Notes: generated by a model from the sequence alone, not told the origin. A stretch of 45,083 nucleotides of DNA from an uncultured Verrucomicrobiota bacterium (GCA_913058185.1 CAJXQX010000025.1:1-45083), one strand, 5' to 3'; shown: positions 26,464 through 36,764, counted from the stretch's first letter. A program made the numbers and translations.

Positions 26464-27630
26464 ATGTCCGATCTACGTCCCGCCGAACTTGCCCGCTACA
26501 GCCGCCATGTGTTGTTACCGGAGATCGGCGAGTCCGGCCAAACCAAGCTGAAGCGCGCCAAAGTGCTGGTGATTGGAGCAGGCGGACTCGGAAGTCCAGC
26601 GGCGCTCTACCTCGCCGCCGCAGGTGTCGGTATCATTGGAATTGCCGATTTCGATCGCGTGGAAGAATCCAACCTCCATCGTCAATTGCTACACCGGGAC
26701 GCGAACGTCGGTGAGTTGAAAACGACATCGGCAAAACAATGCCTCGCGGAAACCAACCCGTTGATCGAGATACGCGAACACTCCGAAGGGATTACGGCCG
26801 AAAACGCCGAGGCCATTTTCCATGATTACGATGTGATCGTCGACGGAACCGACAACTTTGGGGCGCGCTACCTGAATAACGACGCCGCCGTTCGCGCCAA
26901 ACGAGCACTCGTCTTCGGCAGTGTCTACAAATTTGAAGGCCAAGTCAGCGTATTCGCCCCGCATCTGGGCGGGCCCTGCTACCGTTGCCTGTTCCCTAAC
27001 CCACCACCTGCGGGCAGCGTCCCAGGTTGCGGTGAAGTTGGCGTGCTAGGCGCGTTGTGCGGAGTCATCGGGAGCTGGCAGGCACTGGAAGCGATTAAAC
27101 TCATCACCGGCGCGGGTGAACCACTCATTGGACGGCTGCTGGTTTACGATGCGCTCAATGCCTCAACCTCAACCCTCCCTTTCCAGGCACAATCGGACTG
27201 CAGGGCGTGTTCTGACTCAGCCAGTGTTGAGCCACTACAGGCCGCTGAATACGAGGCGATCGTATGTCCCGCACCGCCCAAAACCAACTCTATGACTGAT
27301 TCTGAATACCCTCTCGAGATCAACGTAACCGAGGCCAAAGCCATTCTCGACGATCCTCATACCAAAGCTCGACTCATCGATGTTCGCGAACCCCACGAGT
27401 TCGCGATCTGTAGCATCGAAGGGGGACAACAAATTCCGATGCGTCAGATTCCCGAGCATGTGAGTGAACTTCCGCGAGATGAACACCTTTTGATTCATTG
27501 TCATCACGGCGGTCGCAGCCTGCGGGTGACGCAATATCTGCGAGAACAGGGGTTCACCGCCGTAACCAATGTGGACGGTGGTATCGACGCTTGGGCCCAA
27601 CTGATCGAGCCCGAACTGATGCGCTACTAG
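26464..27630 (+). CDS. moeB: ThiF/MoeB-type adenylyltransferase with C-terminal rhodanese domain
   Basis: The 388-residue protein resembles MOCS3/MoeZ. The N-terminal E1-like domain has RYSRHVLLPEIGESGQ at about residue 11, nucleotide-binding VIGAGGLGSPAALYLA near 35, and ADFDRVEESNLHRQ near 60. Zinc cysteines occur in CYRCLF and CRAC. The rhodanese domain (about 285-388) has LLIHCHHGGRSL with active-site Cys near 346. Such fusions adenylate and thiolate small sulfur carriers (ThiS, MoaD). No carrier gene is adjacent, so the target is not fixed. The start at 26464 is chosen by family fit; 20 more codons are open upstream. Confidence 0.9.
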   Translation: MSDLRPAELARYSRHVLLPEIGESGQTKLKRAKVLVIGAGGLGSPAALYLAAAGVGIIGIADFDRVEESNLHRQLLHRDANVGELKTTSAKQCLAETNPLIEIREHSEGITAENAEAIFHDYDVIVDGTDNFGARYLNNDAAVRAKRALVFGSVYKFEGQVSVFAPHLGGPCYRCLFPNPPPAGSVPGCGEVGVLGALCGVIGSWQALEAIKLITGAGEPLIGRLLVYDALNASTSTLPFQAQSDCRACSDSASVEPLQAAEYEAIVCPAPPKTNSMTDSEYPLEINVTEAKAILDDPHTKARLIDVREPHEFAICSIEGGQQIPMRQIPEHVSELPRDEHLLIHCHHGGRSLRVTQYLREQGFTAVTNVDGGIDAWAQLIEPELMRY

Positions 27631-28556
27631 ACCGTAAATTCCGGATGCGTATCGGCGTATTCGCGCGCCATCGAGGCGAATGCCTCTTTCAGCCGCCGAG
27701 TCACACTATTGGGCCCGGTGCAAAAAGAGGTTTCTTCAATCCTCCCCACGGGCTGCACATCCTTGGTCGTGGACAGCAGCATCGCCTCTTCATACTCGCC
27801 TAAGGCTTCGGGACGAATGGTTCGCTCCACTGCGATAAGCCCTGCCGCTTGCGCGACACGGGCCAATGTTTTAGCCCGAGTTATTCCGTGCAATATTCCG
27901 GCAGAGGTCGGAGGCGTGATCCATTGATTTCCCTGAATAAATGCAAGGTTACTCGTCGAGGCTTCGGTTAATTCACCCGCAAGGTTCATGAAAAGAATGT
28001 CGTCGAATCCTCGTGATTTCGCCTCCCTCAATCCGACTATGTTATTTAGATAATTTCCCGTCTTCCACGCCGGATTCAAACACTCGATTGGGTTTCGGCG
28101 CACCCCTGATGCAATGGCTACATCAAGACCCGTGGATAAGTGCGTGGTAGTGATAGTGGGAACTCGTTTCACCAAAATAATAAACCCCGGACGATCGGCG
28201 TGTTGGGTATCCAAACCCAGTTCGCCCTCCCCGCGATATATCTGAAGCCGAATATACAAGTCCTCCTTTTCTTCTGCGGTCGCAGAAAAGGCCTTAACGG
28301 TTGCCATAATTTCCCGCAATACATGGTCGGCTGACCAAGGAATGCTCATACCTATACTTTCGGCGGATTTTTCAAGACGTCGCCAATGATCCTCCCACGC
28401 AAACAATACGCAGTGGTAAGTTCGCCATACTTCATAAATCGCGTCACCATATAGAAACCCCCGATTCAAGGGACTCAAAGTAGCCGAGTTCGCATCGTGT
28501 AACTCGCCGTTAGTATTGGCCTGAATGAATCCGCTGCTCACAGGCACCACAGGCAT
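27627..28556 (-). CDS. Class IV PLP-dependent aminotransferase (branched-chain or D-amino acid type)
   Basis: The 309-residue fold-type IV protein has SPLNRGFLYGDAIYEVWRTY near residue 28, the PLP-binding Lys in NPAWKTGNYLNNIVGLREA near 166, DILFMNLAGELTEASTSNLAF near 187, and GITRAKTL near 225. These features fit branched-chain aminotransferase, D-alanine aminotransferase and aminodeoxychorismate lyase, and the sequence alone does not decide. It converges on moeB; the two share the bases CTAG (27627-27630), each using TAG as stop. Confidence 0.85.
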   Translation of the reverse strand: MPVVPVSSGFIQANTNGELHDANSATLSPLNRGFLYGDAIYEVWRTYHCVLFAWEDHWRRLEKSAESIGMSIPWSADHVLREIMATVKAFSATAEEKEDLYIRLQIYRGEGELGLDTQHADRPGFIILVKRVPTITTTHLSTGLDVAIASGVRRNPIECLNPAWKTGNYLNNIVGLREAKSRGFDDILFMNLAGELTEASTSNLAFIQGNQWITPPTSAGILHGITRAKTLARVAQAAGLIAVERTIRPEALGEYEEAMLLSTTKDVQPVGRIEETSFCTGPNSVTRRLKEAFASMAREYADTHPEFTV

Positions 28557-28586
28557 GGTTCAGCTCCGATCTAGCAAGTGGAAACT

Positions 28587-28615
28587 AAAAAAACCCCGAG
28601 GCATTCGCCTCGGGG
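28587..28615 (-). terminator. Intrinsic terminator of the HTH gene
   Basis: On the minus strand a CCCCGAGGC / GCCTCGGGG stem with a short loop is followed by seven T residues. It lies about 30 bases after the stop of the HTH gene. Confidence 0.9.
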
Positions 28616-28647
28616 TTGATCTTCTAAAGTTTAAAGCGGCTAACGAT

Positions 28648-29070
28648 TCAACCGTCGGCAGGGGCTGGAGCAGGCGCTGCTACCGGAGCGGGATCTGCGG
28701 CACGCGCTTTGACCAAACCGGCATCCTTTTTGATATTCTGCACACTGGGGAGCGAAATACCAAACTCACCAGCGATAGCTACACCGGTCTTACCCGCATT
28801 TACGGCGGCTATTACTTTTCCTTTAAGCTCTGGAGTGATCTTAGTCCGAGTGCGTTTGCCGGTCGACGCAGCCTTAGCCTTACGACCACGTTTGCCTTTA
28901 CCTTTAGCGCCAACGGCACGAACGGCTTTAATAAATGCTTCGACGGAATCGAATCCATACCGACCAGGCAGTGCAGCTAACTCTTGGGCACGCTCTGCTT
29001 CGATGGATTGTTGTAAACTAACAGCTTGAGCCTGTAGTTCCTGTAGTTTTTTGATTTTATCGGCTACCAT
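28648..29070 (-). CDS. H-NS-like coiled coil plus helix-turn-helix DNA-binding protein
   Basis: The 140-residue protein has a coiled coil (residues 1-40, IKKLQELQAQAVSLQQSIEA), a RYGFDSVEAFIKAVRA segment, a highly basic linker rich in Lys, Arg, Gly and Ala (about 54-77), a helix-turn-helix (about 80-115, TGVAIAGEFGISLPSVQNIKK), and an Ala/Pro tail. The design matches nucleoid-associated or transcriptional proteins that oligomerise through the N-terminus. No named family is certain. It has its own terminator and no operon partner. Confidence 0.75.
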   Translation of the reverse strand: MVADKIKKLQELQAQAVSLQQSIEAERAQELAALPGRYGFDSVEAFIKAVRAVGAKGKGKRGRKAKAASTGKRTRTKITPELKGKVIAAVNAGKTGVAIAGEFGISLPSVQNIKKDAGLVKARAADPAPVAAPAPAPADG

Positions 29071-29204
29071 AGAACCGCAAGTGGATACACCACGTTATTA
29101 TAATCAAGCTATATTTACTTATAGCCGCCTGAGAGCAGGCCCTTCCGAAGGAATACCACCCCCCCCCAAACCAGCAACAATCTACGCAAGTATATGATGA
29201 CCAA

Positions 29205-29230
29205 TAGAAAACCCACTCAATCTGAGTGGG
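29205..29230 (-). terminator. Intrinsic terminator after UDP-glucose dehydrogenase
   Basis: On the minus strand CCCACTC-AGATT-GAGTGGG is followed by TTTTCTATT, 40 bases past the stop codon at 29271. The remaining 29071-29204 is a gene-free leader of the HTH gene containing a C9 homopolymer at about 29158-29167. Confidence 0.85.
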
Positions 29231-29270
29231 CTTAATGAAAATGGTATTTAATTACTGTATCAGTATATTT

Positions 29271-30629
29271 TTATTTACCTATAGCCGACGCGGTGAAGCC
29301 TATCGTTCTAAGTTTTTCCAAATCTAGTAAATTTCGACCATCGAACAGGAACGCAGGTTTAGGCATATTCTCATACACCTCGGAGAAATCTATGGTCTTG
29401 AATTCATCCCACTCCGTGACAACCGCAATGGCGTGAGCGTCTTTCGCCGCAGATTCGGCAGAATCCACTATCACGAGTCGGTCATTCTTACTGTCAGGAC
29501 CTAACAGATCACGACGGATCTGATCAGCCGGAACTTTGGGATCATAAACAACGACCTCCGCCATTTCGGTCAAAAGATCACGGCAAATCGCTATAGCCGC
29601 GGATTCGCGCGTGTCATTGGTGTCTTTCTTGAAGGCAAACCCCCAAATCGCGATGCGTTTACCTGCGACTGTATTGAACAGGGATTTAACGATACGCGTG
29701 GCGAAACGACTCTTCTGCCAATCGTTTATACTCACGACACTCTGCCAATACGCCGCAACTTCGGGCAGTCCAAAGCTTTCGCACAAGTATACCAAATTCA
29801 GGATATCCTTCTGGAAACAAGAGCCGCCGAATCCCACCGAAGCTTTCAGGAACTTCGGCCCAATCCGACTATCGTGACCGATCGCATTAGCGACCTCATC
29901 CACATCGGCATCAGTCGCTTCACAAAGCGCGGAAATCGAGTTAATCGAAGAGATCCGCTGAGCCAAGAATGCGTTGGCCACCAGTTTGGATAGCTCCGAA
30001 GACCACAGGTTGGTTGTAAGTATCCGTTCCCGGGGCACCCAGTGAGCGTAGATATCAACTAGGGTCTGAACCGCTTTATCTCCAGCTGGGGTGCGTTCGC
30101 CACCAATCAAAACCCGATCAGGTAATTGAAGATCTTCGATTGCAGTGCCTTCGGCCAGAAATTCTGGATTCGACAAGACTTGAAACTCAAGGCCCCGTGA
30201 ATTGGCCGCCAAGATCTTCTGAATGGTTGAGGCTGTTTTCACTGGGATGGTGGACTTCTCCACGATGATCTTTCCCTCGGTGGCTACCTCAGCAATAGTT
30301 CTAGCTACTGACTCTATAAAGCGAAGATCTGCCGCCCGGCCTGACCCCACCCCATAGGTTTTAGTGGGGGTGTTTACGGCCACGAAAATTATATCAGCGG
30401 CATTAATCTCTTCCGCCACTGCCGTGGAAAAAAACAGGTTCCTCCCTCGTGCACTTTTTACCACGTCGTCGAGCCCTGGCTCATAAATCGGCAAGGTGTC
30501 CGAATTCCACGCATCAATGCGCGACTGATTTAAGTCAACGACCGTGACTCGTATATCAGGTGCTTTATGGGCAATCATGGCCATCGTCGGCCCACCTACG
30601 TAACCAGCTCCAATACAACAGATTTTCAT
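29271..30629 (-). CDS. ugd: UDP-glucose 6-dehydrogenase, eukaryote-like type
   Basis: The enzyme oxidises UDP-glucose to UDP-glucuronate with two NAD. The 452-residue protein has the NAD fold [19 protein letters not shown] at residue 2, [12 protein letters not shown] near 82, [12 protein letters not shown] near 153, [20 protein letters not shown] near 217, catalytic Cys in [18 protein letters not shown] near 267, and [14 protein letters not shown] near 328. These runs are nearly identical to those I know from animal UGDH and unlike the shorter Ugd of E. coli. It may supply the UDP-glucuronate epimerase at 5771-6805. Confidence 0.93.
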   Translation of the reverse strand: MKICCIGAGYVGGPTMAMIAHKAPDIRVTVVDLNQSRIDAWNSDTLPIYEPGLDDVVKSARGRNLFFSTAVAEEINAADIIFVAVNTPTKTYGVGSGRAADLRFIESVARTIAEVATEGKIIVEKSTIPVKTASTIQKILAANSRGLEFQVLSNPEFLAEGTAIEDLQLPDRVLIGGERTPAGDKAVQTLVDIYAHWVPRERILTTNLWSSELSKLVANAFLAQRISSINSISALCEATDADVDEVANAIGHDSRIGPKFLKASVGFGGSCFQKDILNLVYLCESFGLPEVAAYWQSVVSINDWQKSRFATRIVKSLFNTVAGKRIAIWGFAFKKDTNDTRESAAIAICRDLLTEMAEVVVYDPKVPADQIRRDLLGPDSKNDRLVIVDSAESAAKDAHAIAVVTEWDEFKTIDFSEVYENMPKPAFLFDGRNLLDLEKLRTIGFTASAIGK

Positions 30630-30698
30630 ATTAAATTTTGCAAAATGTTACGGCCACGTTTGGCAAACCCAAGACCATTTTATGTTCATTTGGCGGAA

Positions 30699-31970
30699 TC
30701 ACACGCTTGCGAAGTGTTTAGCAACCATGCCGAACCGTTTTGCAGCCTCTTGTAATTGCTCCTGATTGAGCACGCCAAAACTCAGTCGAATCGTGTCTAT
30801 CGGGGCGTCGTCTCCATAGCATAATTCGCCCGGGACATAAAGAACACCCGCTTCCACACAGGCCTGGCAAAACTCCGAATCCAATCCGGTATCCAAACCA
30901 ACCGGAGCTGTAAGCCAAAGATACAAGCCGCCCGCCGGTTGGTCCCACTTCCAACCAAGATCACTCAATCCTTCTTGGCGCAATGCCCCATCCAGAGCGC
31001 GCATCTTGGCTTCATAGGCCGGACGAATACGACGAAGTTGATCACGAAATCCACCGTCCGAGAGAACTTGCTCAAATAACGCCTGATTGAAATTGGCGGT
31101 GCCAAAATCGTGATGAGCCTTCACGTTCAACATCTTGGCTCTCCACTCAACGTCCGTGCAGGTCGCGAACCCCACTTTTAAACCCGTCGCGAATGGTTTC
31201 GTGAGAGTGGACGTATAAAGCTTGGGAAACTGCTCCCAACTCGGGATCGAAAGCACACTCGGCGCCGGCCAAGGCTCACTATAATAAAGGTCCCGATAAG
31301 CCGCATCTTCGATAACCGGAATAACGAGGTCGGCCGCAGTTAGACTTTCGGCAATACCGGACTTCTCGGCAGCGGTCAGACTGCGTCCAGAGGGGTTCGA
31401 AAAATAGCTGACGAAATACACCGCTTTAACCCGCTGGGCTCGGCCGGAGATCTTCAGATCGACCAACATATCGCTCATGGCTTCGCCATCTACCAATCCA
31501 TTTGCGTCGGTAGGTATCGAAACCGCCTCGACACCCAATCCCCGCAGCATTTCCAAGAACACAAAATAGCTCGGACGATCCACCAGGATGATATCTCCCG
31601 GGTCGCATAACACCTGGACGGCCAAATACAGCGCCTGCTGTGATCCGTTGGTGATAAAGGCTCCACGCTGGATCTCAGCTTGATCAAGCGCGGGCTCCTG
31701 CAGGGCGAGATGCTCCGCCAACATACGACGGAGTTCGGGCCGCCCCGGATTCGAACCGTATTGCAGATACTCCGGTTGCCCCGGCCGCGAGGCCAACTTC
31801 GCGACCGCCTGCTCCACCGCTTCCACTGGAAGGTTCGAAGTATCCGTAAACCCGGCCGCAATCGACAGTAATTCGGGATTCTCCAACGCCATGGTCATTA
31901 ACTTAGCAATGGTCGGCGGCTGAGCACGCTCACCGAGCGAAGAGAAATTCAAAGATGTTGAAGTGGGCAT
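30699..31970 (-). CDS. Fold-type I aminotransferase (2-aminoadipate/MocR-like family)
   Basis: This PLP enzyme has LLSIAAGFTDTSNLPVE near residue 35, YGSNPGRPELRRMLAEHL near 70, ITNGSQQALYLAVQVL near 103, VSYFSNPSGRSLT near 187, IEDAAYRDLYY near 217, the PLP Lys in STLTKPFATGLKVG near 255, and a C-terminal IRLSFGVLNQEQL. It belongs to the group containing LysN (2-aminoadipate), aromatic and multi-substrate aminotransferases; the substrate cannot be told. The start at 31970 gives 423 residues; ATG at 32009 adds 13 residues. Confidence 0.85.
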   Translation of the reverse strand: MPTSTSLNFSSLGERAQPPTIAKLMTMALENPELLSIAAGFTDTSNLPVEAVEQAVAKLASRPGQPEYLQYGSNPGRPELRRMLAEHLALQEPALDQAEIQRGAFITNGSQQALYLAVQVLCDPGDIILVDRPSYFVFLEMLRGLGVEAVSIPTDANGLVDGEAMSDMLVDLKISGRAQRVKAVYFVSYFSNPSGRSLTAAEKSGIAESLTAADLVIPVIEDAAYRDLYYSEPWPAPSVLSIPSWEQFPKLYTSTLTKPFATGLKVGFATCTDVEWRAKMLNVKAHHDFGTANFNQALFEQVLSDGGFRDQLRRIRPAYEAKMRALDGALRQEGLSDLGWKWDQPAGGLYLWLTAPVGLDTGLDSEFCQACVEAGVLYVPGELCYGDDAPIDTIRLSFGVLNQEQLQEAAKRFGMVAKHFASV

Positions 31971-32025
31971 GACTGGAGAGTGTTTGGCGGCGAAACTGGG
32001 TGGGGTCATTGCTTAACGCGAAGCC

Positions 32026-32057
32026 AAAAAAAAACGCCCCCGAGCGAACGAAGGCGT
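32026..32057 (-). terminator. Intrinsic terminator after ftsH
   Basis: On the minus strand ACGCC and GGCGT enclose a GC-rich loop and are followed by nine T residues, about 30 bases beyond the ftsH stop. Confidence 0.8.
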
Positions 32058-32085
32058 CTTAGATTAAAGTGGTCGGCCGCGCCGA

Positions 32086-34113
32086 TCAGGCGGGACTTGG
32101 AGCGGGGTTACCCGCACCACCAAGGTCGGATTCTGGTTTCTTATCGCCCTCTTCCTTCTCCGGCTTCGTCTCCTCTTCTTCGGGAATTTCGGGAATACTG
32201 GAGATCACCGTAGATTGGATCGAACCGTGTTCCATAACCTCACGCACGTGCTTTCCTTCAATCGTCTCAAACTCAAGCAACGCTTCCGCGATCGTATCGA
32301 GATTCGCCCGATGTTTGGTCATTATCTTCGTGGTGCGTTCGTATTGATCATCGATGATGCGCTTAACCTCTTGATCGATCAAATTAGCGGTGGCCTGAGA
32401 GATGCTTTCGTGGCGCGTGATGTCGCGACCGAGAAACACCGTATCTTGGTTTTCGCCATAGGCGATCGGACCGAGTGGGCTCATGCCCCAATCGCAAACC
32501 ATGTGGCGCGCGGTTTGAGTGACTTGTTTGATATCCCCAGACGCACCATTTGAAATATCATCGAAGACCAACTCCTCGGCGATACGACCAGCGAGGCCAA
32601 CGGCGATGCGGTTGAGTAATCTCTTCTTGTGGTAGCTGTGGAGATCTTTGCTTGGCACATACATCGCCATACCGAGCGCACCACCACGGGGAAGGATTGT
32701 GACCTTGTGGATAGGCAACCAGTCGTCGGTAAGAAGCGCGCCAACCATGGCGTGGCCGGCCTCATGCCAAGCCGTCATCTTCTTCTCATCTTCATCCATC
32801 ACATGACGGCGTTCGCGGCCGAAGAGCACCTTCTCGCGAGCGTCTTCGATATCGACCGGTTCGACTTTTTTCTTGTCCCGGCGAGCGGCTAAAAGGGCTC
32901 CTTCATTGAGCAAATTGGCCAAGTCAGCGCCCGACATTCCAGACGTGGCTCGAGCTATATCTGGTAAATTGACGTCTTCCGACAAAGTAATCTTACGAGC
33001 ATGGACCCGCAGGATTTGCTCCCGTCCTACTAGATCGGGAAGATCGACGCGGATCTGCCGATCGAAACGACCTGGCCGCAGCAACGCGCTATCAAGCACG
33101 TCAGGCCGGTTGGTCGCCGCAATAATGATCACACCGTCCGTGGTGTCGAAACCGTCCATCTCGACGAGTAACGAATTGAGCGTCTGTTCACGCTCGTCAT
33201 TACCACCACCGACTCCAGCACCACGCTGGCGACCGACGGCATCGATCTCATCGATAAAAATGATACAGGGCGCACTCTTACGTCCTTGTTCGAACATATC
33301 CCGAACGCGACTCGCGCCCACTCCGACAAACATCTCCACAAAATCGGAACCCGAAACACTGAAAAAGGGAACATCCGCTTCGCCGGCAACCGCTTTGGCG
33401 AGGAGAGTCTTACCGGTGCCAGGAGAGCCGACCAACAAGATACCCTTTGGAATCTGGCCACCCATCTTTTGAAATTTCTTAGGGTCTTTCAGGAACTCGA
33501 CGACCTCCGCGATTTCTTCTTTAGCTTCGTCACATCCGGCGACGCTCTTGAAATTCACTTTGTCGCGATTCTGCTGCATCATTTTGGCCTTACTCTTACC
33601 AAAACTCATCGCTCCTTTGCCGGCATTTCGGAGTTGCCGCACGAAAAGGAAATACAACAGACCGATAATGATGATGAACGGGATGATGTTACTCGCGAGC
33701 TGAGTCCAAACCGTGGTCGAGCGACGTTCGTCGAATACCCCACTGTCTTGGAGCTTCTCCTGATTGGTGTCCGTAAGACGCCCTTCACCTCGGAACATAT
33801 TCGTTTCCTCACCCTTCACATTGGTGAAAAGCATACTAGAAGCTTCACCATCGATCTTCGTCCAAAAAGGACCACCCGAAGAATCGGGACGGAGCGTGCC
33901 GGAAACCACCTGTTGTTCCTCGGTGAGCCGAACAATTTGGGAGATCTTAAGCTCAGCCGGCGGTGAACTGGTACCTGGATTAAACATCCAGAGGGCAACA
34001 ACCGCGCCTATGATGATGATCCAAATCAGGAACACCTTAGGCATTTGAAATCGGTCGGGAGTGGGAGAACGCAGTGGTTTGCGTGACTTGTCAGGATCGG
34101 AATCGGGCATCAA
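32086..34113 (-). CDS. ftsH: ATP-dependent zinc metalloprotease FtsH
   Basis: FtsH is a membrane-anchored hexameric AAA protease for misfolded and regulatory proteins. The 675-residue protein has a first membrane helix near residues 26-44 ([18 protein letters not shown]), a periplasmic domain, a second helix near 142-160, the AAA module (Walker [14 protein letters not shown] near 228; Walker [35 protein letters not shown]), and the zinc site [13 protein letters not shown] near 450. The C-terminus is charged ([16 protein letters not shown]). It lies downstream of tilS, a common bacterial order. Confidence 0.96.
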   Translation of the reverse strand: MMPDSDPDKSRKPLRSPTPDRFQMPKVFLIWIIIIGAVVALWMFNPGTSSPPAELKISQIVRLTEEQQVVSGTLRPDSSGGPFWTKIDGEASSMLFTNVKGEETNMFRGEGRLTDTNQEKLQDSGVFDERRSTTVWTQLASNIIPFIIIIGLLYFLFVRQLRNAGKGAMSFGKSKAKMMQQNRDKVNFKSVAGCDEAKEEIAEVVEFLKDPKKFQKMGGQIPKGILLVGSPGTGKTLLAKAVAGEADVPFFSVSGSDFVEMFVGVGASRVRDMFEQGRKSAPCIIFIDEIDAVGRQRGAGVGGGNDEREQTLNSLLVEMDGFDTTDGVIIIAATNRPDVLDSALLRPGRFDRQIRVDLPDLVGREQILRVHARKITLSEDVNLPDIARATSGMSGADLANLLNEGALLAARRDKKKVEPVDIEDAREKVLFGRERRHVMDEDEKKMTAWHEAGHAMVGALLTDDWLPIHKVTILPRGGALGMAMYVPSKDLHSYHKKRLLNRIAVGLAGRIAEELVFDDISNGASGDIKQVTQTARHMVCDWGMSPLGPIAYGENQDTVFLGRDITRHESISQATANLIDQEVKRIIDDQYERTTKIMTKHRANLDTIAEALLEFETIEGKHVREVMEHGSIQSTVISSIPEIPEEEETKPEKEEGDKKPESDLGGAGNPAPSPA

Positions 34114-34208
34114 AAAATGGGACTAAAGAATCAACGTGGAGGTTCCCGGTTAAGAAGTCAATGGAGCCTCCTAAGTTGATTAATAACGGTGTATTTAGGT
34201 ATTACCCG

Positions 34209-35237
34209 CTATTCCAGCAAAGGTTGCTCAAAAAAGAGAAATCCTCGTCGAATTCGCACAAAACCTGATTTTCCGAGGCTAAATCGGGTCGTGCGGCCGT
34301 TTCGCGCCATTTTAAGTAATTCATCGAACCCCCGCCTAGAAAGGTCCCCCGGGTCCGTTTGGCGGAGCAACCATTGGTGAAGGATCCGACGCCAGATGGC
34401 CGTCGGTTTCGCCTTCAATCGTGCCAACACCAAGCGTCCATGCACATCAATCGGATTAATTTCGGCCAACCATGCTTCCAAGGCATCATCGTCCTCTGCC
34501 AACAACCGCCGGGAACGCCCTGCCCCGTTGATCGCATCCCGCTCGGCCGCCCGCACCCACGCCGGTATCACTTCGTGACGCACACGGTTGCGAAAGAACT
34601 GAGATCCTCGGTTCGAAGCATCCTCCCGCCATTCGCCGCCCGCTGCTTTCAGAGCCGCGGACAATTCCACTTGGGGTAGATCAAGCAAGGGACGCACCCG
34701 CGTTGCGCCGCCACCGACGTTGGACTGGACGGCTCGCGGTGCCGCTAAACCAGCGGTGCCACTTCCCCGCGCAATCCGCATCAACATCGTCTCAGCCACA
34801 TCATTCTGGTGGTGTCCGGTCCAAATCAGACCAGCCCGGTGACGACGACGCACGTTCTCGAGAAAGCTAAGTCGCACGGTTCGCGCCTGCGCCTCACTCG
34901 GTGACTCTGGCGGGGTCTCCCAAACTTCGAATTCGAATACTAAGCCCAACGAACGAGCGACCCGCTGGCAAAATTGCCGATCTTTGCTCGATTCGGACCC
35001 TCGCAGATGGTGGTCGAAATGAGCCAAAACCAAACGATCTCGATGCTGAGGCCAATGCGCCCAGACCAACAACAATAGTGCCACCGAATCAGCCCCGCCC
35101 GAAACCGCCACGACCCATTTTCGGCGACCGGATTGATCGGCAAGCTCTACGACGCTGGGTTCAAGGCGATCACGTCCGACCCGTTCAGCCAAAGACACCG
35201 CAACTCGCTGCCATTTCGTGAGTCGAACAGAGGCCAT
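34209..35237 (-). CDS. tilS: tRNA(Ile)-lysidine synthase
   Basis: TilS converts C34 of the CAU-anticodon tRNA-Ile to lysidine so that it reads AUA. The PP-loop VVAVSGGADSVALLLLVW lies near residue 42; LAHFDHHLRGSESSKDRQFC, WTGHHQNDVAETMLMRIARG and RNRVRHEVIPAW follow in the expected order. At 342 residues it has a short C-terminal part compared with E. coli TilS. The first 40 residues precede the usual start region, so a downstream start is possible. Confidence 0.92.
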   Translation of the reverse strand: MASVRLTKWQRVAVSLAERVGRDRLEPSVVELADQSGRRKWVVAVSGGADSVALLLLVWAHWPQHRDRLVLAHFDHHLRGSESSKDRQFCQRVARSLGLVFEFEVWETPPESPSEAQARTVRLSFLENVRRRHRAGLIWTGHHQNDVAETMLMRIARGSGTAGLAAPRAVQSNVGGGATRVRPLLDLPQVELSAALKAAGGEWREDASNRGSQFFRNRVRHEVIPAWVRAAERDAINGAGRSRRLLAEDDDALEAWLAEINPIDVHGRLVLARLKAKPTAIWRRILHQWLLRQTDPGDLSRRGFDELLKMARNGRTTRFSLGKSGFVRIRRGFLFFEQPLLE

Positions 35238-35261
35238 CAGTCAGGGAGCGAAAAACGCTCT

Positions 35262-36530
35262 TCAGCTAAACGAAACCGTGTCTCGTCCAAAATAGGGCAC
35301 GAGAGCCGCTGGCAGTTTAACCGAGCCATCCTCTTGCAGGTTGTTCTCGAGCAGTGCCGCCACCACCCGAGGAACCGCCAAGCCCGAGCCGTTGAGGGTA
35401 TGAACCAGCTGCGGTTTACCGTCGCTGTTGCGGAATCGGATCTTAGCCCGGCGCGCCTGATATCCTTCGAAATTCGAACAGCTCGAGACTTCCAACCAGC
35501 GTTCCTGTCCGGCCGACCAGACTTCGAGGTCGTATTTTTTCGCCTGGGCGAAGCCGAGATCACCGCCGCACATCAGCAGCACCCGATACGGGAGCCCCAG
35601 CTTCTGCAGCAATCGCTCCGCATCTCCGCGCAAATTTTCAAGTTCGGTGTAACTCTGCGAGGGATGCACCCATTTGAGCAGCTCGACCTTATCGAATTGA
35701 TGCAATCGGTTGAGCCCGCGCACATCCTTGCCGTAACTCCCGGCCTCCCGACGAAAACAGGGCGTGTAGGCGCAACGCTGCACCGGCAAATCGGCTTCAG
35801 GTAATATTTCGTCCCGGTAAAAATTGGTCAACGGCACCTCGGCGGTGGGCACTGCGTAGAGTTGATCGCCGACCGTCTCATACATTTGCCCTTCTTTATC
35901 CGGCAGCTGTCCCGTCGCGATCGCGCTGGCGGCGTTTACGAAGATCGGAGGACTCACCTCCGTGTAACCAGCCTGTCCCGCCTCATCCAAAAAGAAGTAA
36001 ATCAACGACCGCACGAGTTTGGCTCCGTCGCCAATGTAGTAAGGGAATCCTGCGCCGGTAACCTTGGAACCCCGGGCAAAATCGAAGAGCTTATCGAAGT
36101 TTTTAATTTCCCAATGCGGCGTGGCGTGGGGCGATACGTCTTTCACGTCGCCATGAGTTTCCGCTACGACGTTATCATCGCCGGTCTTACCTTCGGGCAC
36201 ACTCTCGTGAGGCAAATTCGGAAGCGACAACATGGCATCCTGCCACGCCGTCTCGATCTCCTTCAGTGCGCCCTCCTGCTCCTTCACCTCAACCTTCAAG
36301 GTCTTCATCTCAGCGACTTTGGCGAAAAACTCAGGTGTCCCCTTGGGCAATTGGGCCATGTCACCGTTTACCGCCTTCTGTCGTGCTCGCAGCGACTCTA
36401 CGTGAGTAAGCAGGCTCCGCCAGCGCTCATCGAGCTGTTGGACTGCGTCGAGATCGACGTTGATGTGTTTTTTGGCGATTGCCGCCCGGATCAGTTCGGG
36501 GGATTCGCGGAGGAGTTTCGGATCGAGCAT
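35262..36530 (-). CDS. serS: Seryl-tRNA synthetase
   Basis: SerS charges tRNA-Ser. The protein has the N-terminal coiled-coil arm (about residues 25-105), FPYYIGDGAKLVRSLIYFFLDE, the TxE serine loop in PTAEVPLTNFY, motif 2 CFRREAGSYGKDVRGLNRLHQF near 260, and motif 3 NGSGLAVPRVVAALLEN near 380. The ATG at 36530 (MLDPKLLRESPELI) matches family N-termini and gives 422 residues; a TTG eight codons upstream is in frame but unlikely. Confidence 0.95.
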   Translation of the reverse strand: MLDPKLLRESPELIRAAIAKKHINVDLDAVQQLDERWRSLLTHVESLRARQKAVNGDMAQLPKGTPEFFAKVAEMKTLKVEVKEQEGALKEIETAWQDAMLSLPNLPHESVPEGKTGDDNVVAETHGDVKDVSPHATPHWEIKNFDKLFDFARGSKVTGAGFPYYIGDGAKLVRSLIYFFLDEAGQAGYTEVSPPIFVNAASAIATGQLPDKEGQMYETVGDQLYAVPTAEVPLTNFYRDEILPEADLPVQRCAYTPCFRREAGSYGKDVRGLNRLHQFDKVELLKWVHPSQSYTELENLRGDAERLLQKLGLPYRVLLMCGGDLGFAQAKKYDLEVWSAGQERWLEVSSCSNFEGYQARRAKIRFRNSDGKPQLVHTLNGSGLAVPRVVAALLENNLQEDGSVKLPAALVPYFGRDTVSFS

Positions 36531-36764
36531 GTTAAAAGGAGAGTCGATCAGCAAAAAGCTACCCAGCCGTGGTTGCCAACCTGAAACCTCAACGATCCTT
36601 CCTCAAAAAAGAATCGTCACCCGACTCCGCTCATCTTTTGCCTTTCCCTCTCCCGCTTGCCCTTCATCTTCGCATTCTCTGATGGACCTCTCCTCCGATG
36701 ACTTCTGGCGGTTCGGTTATAATCGCGATTCTGGGCCAAGCCTCTAATCACTTCGTTCCAACTC

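Noticed and set aside
33286-33966. Plus-strand open frame of 226 codons opposite ftsH
   Set aside because: It overlaps the AAA core of ftsH; nothing in the translation resembles a protein family.
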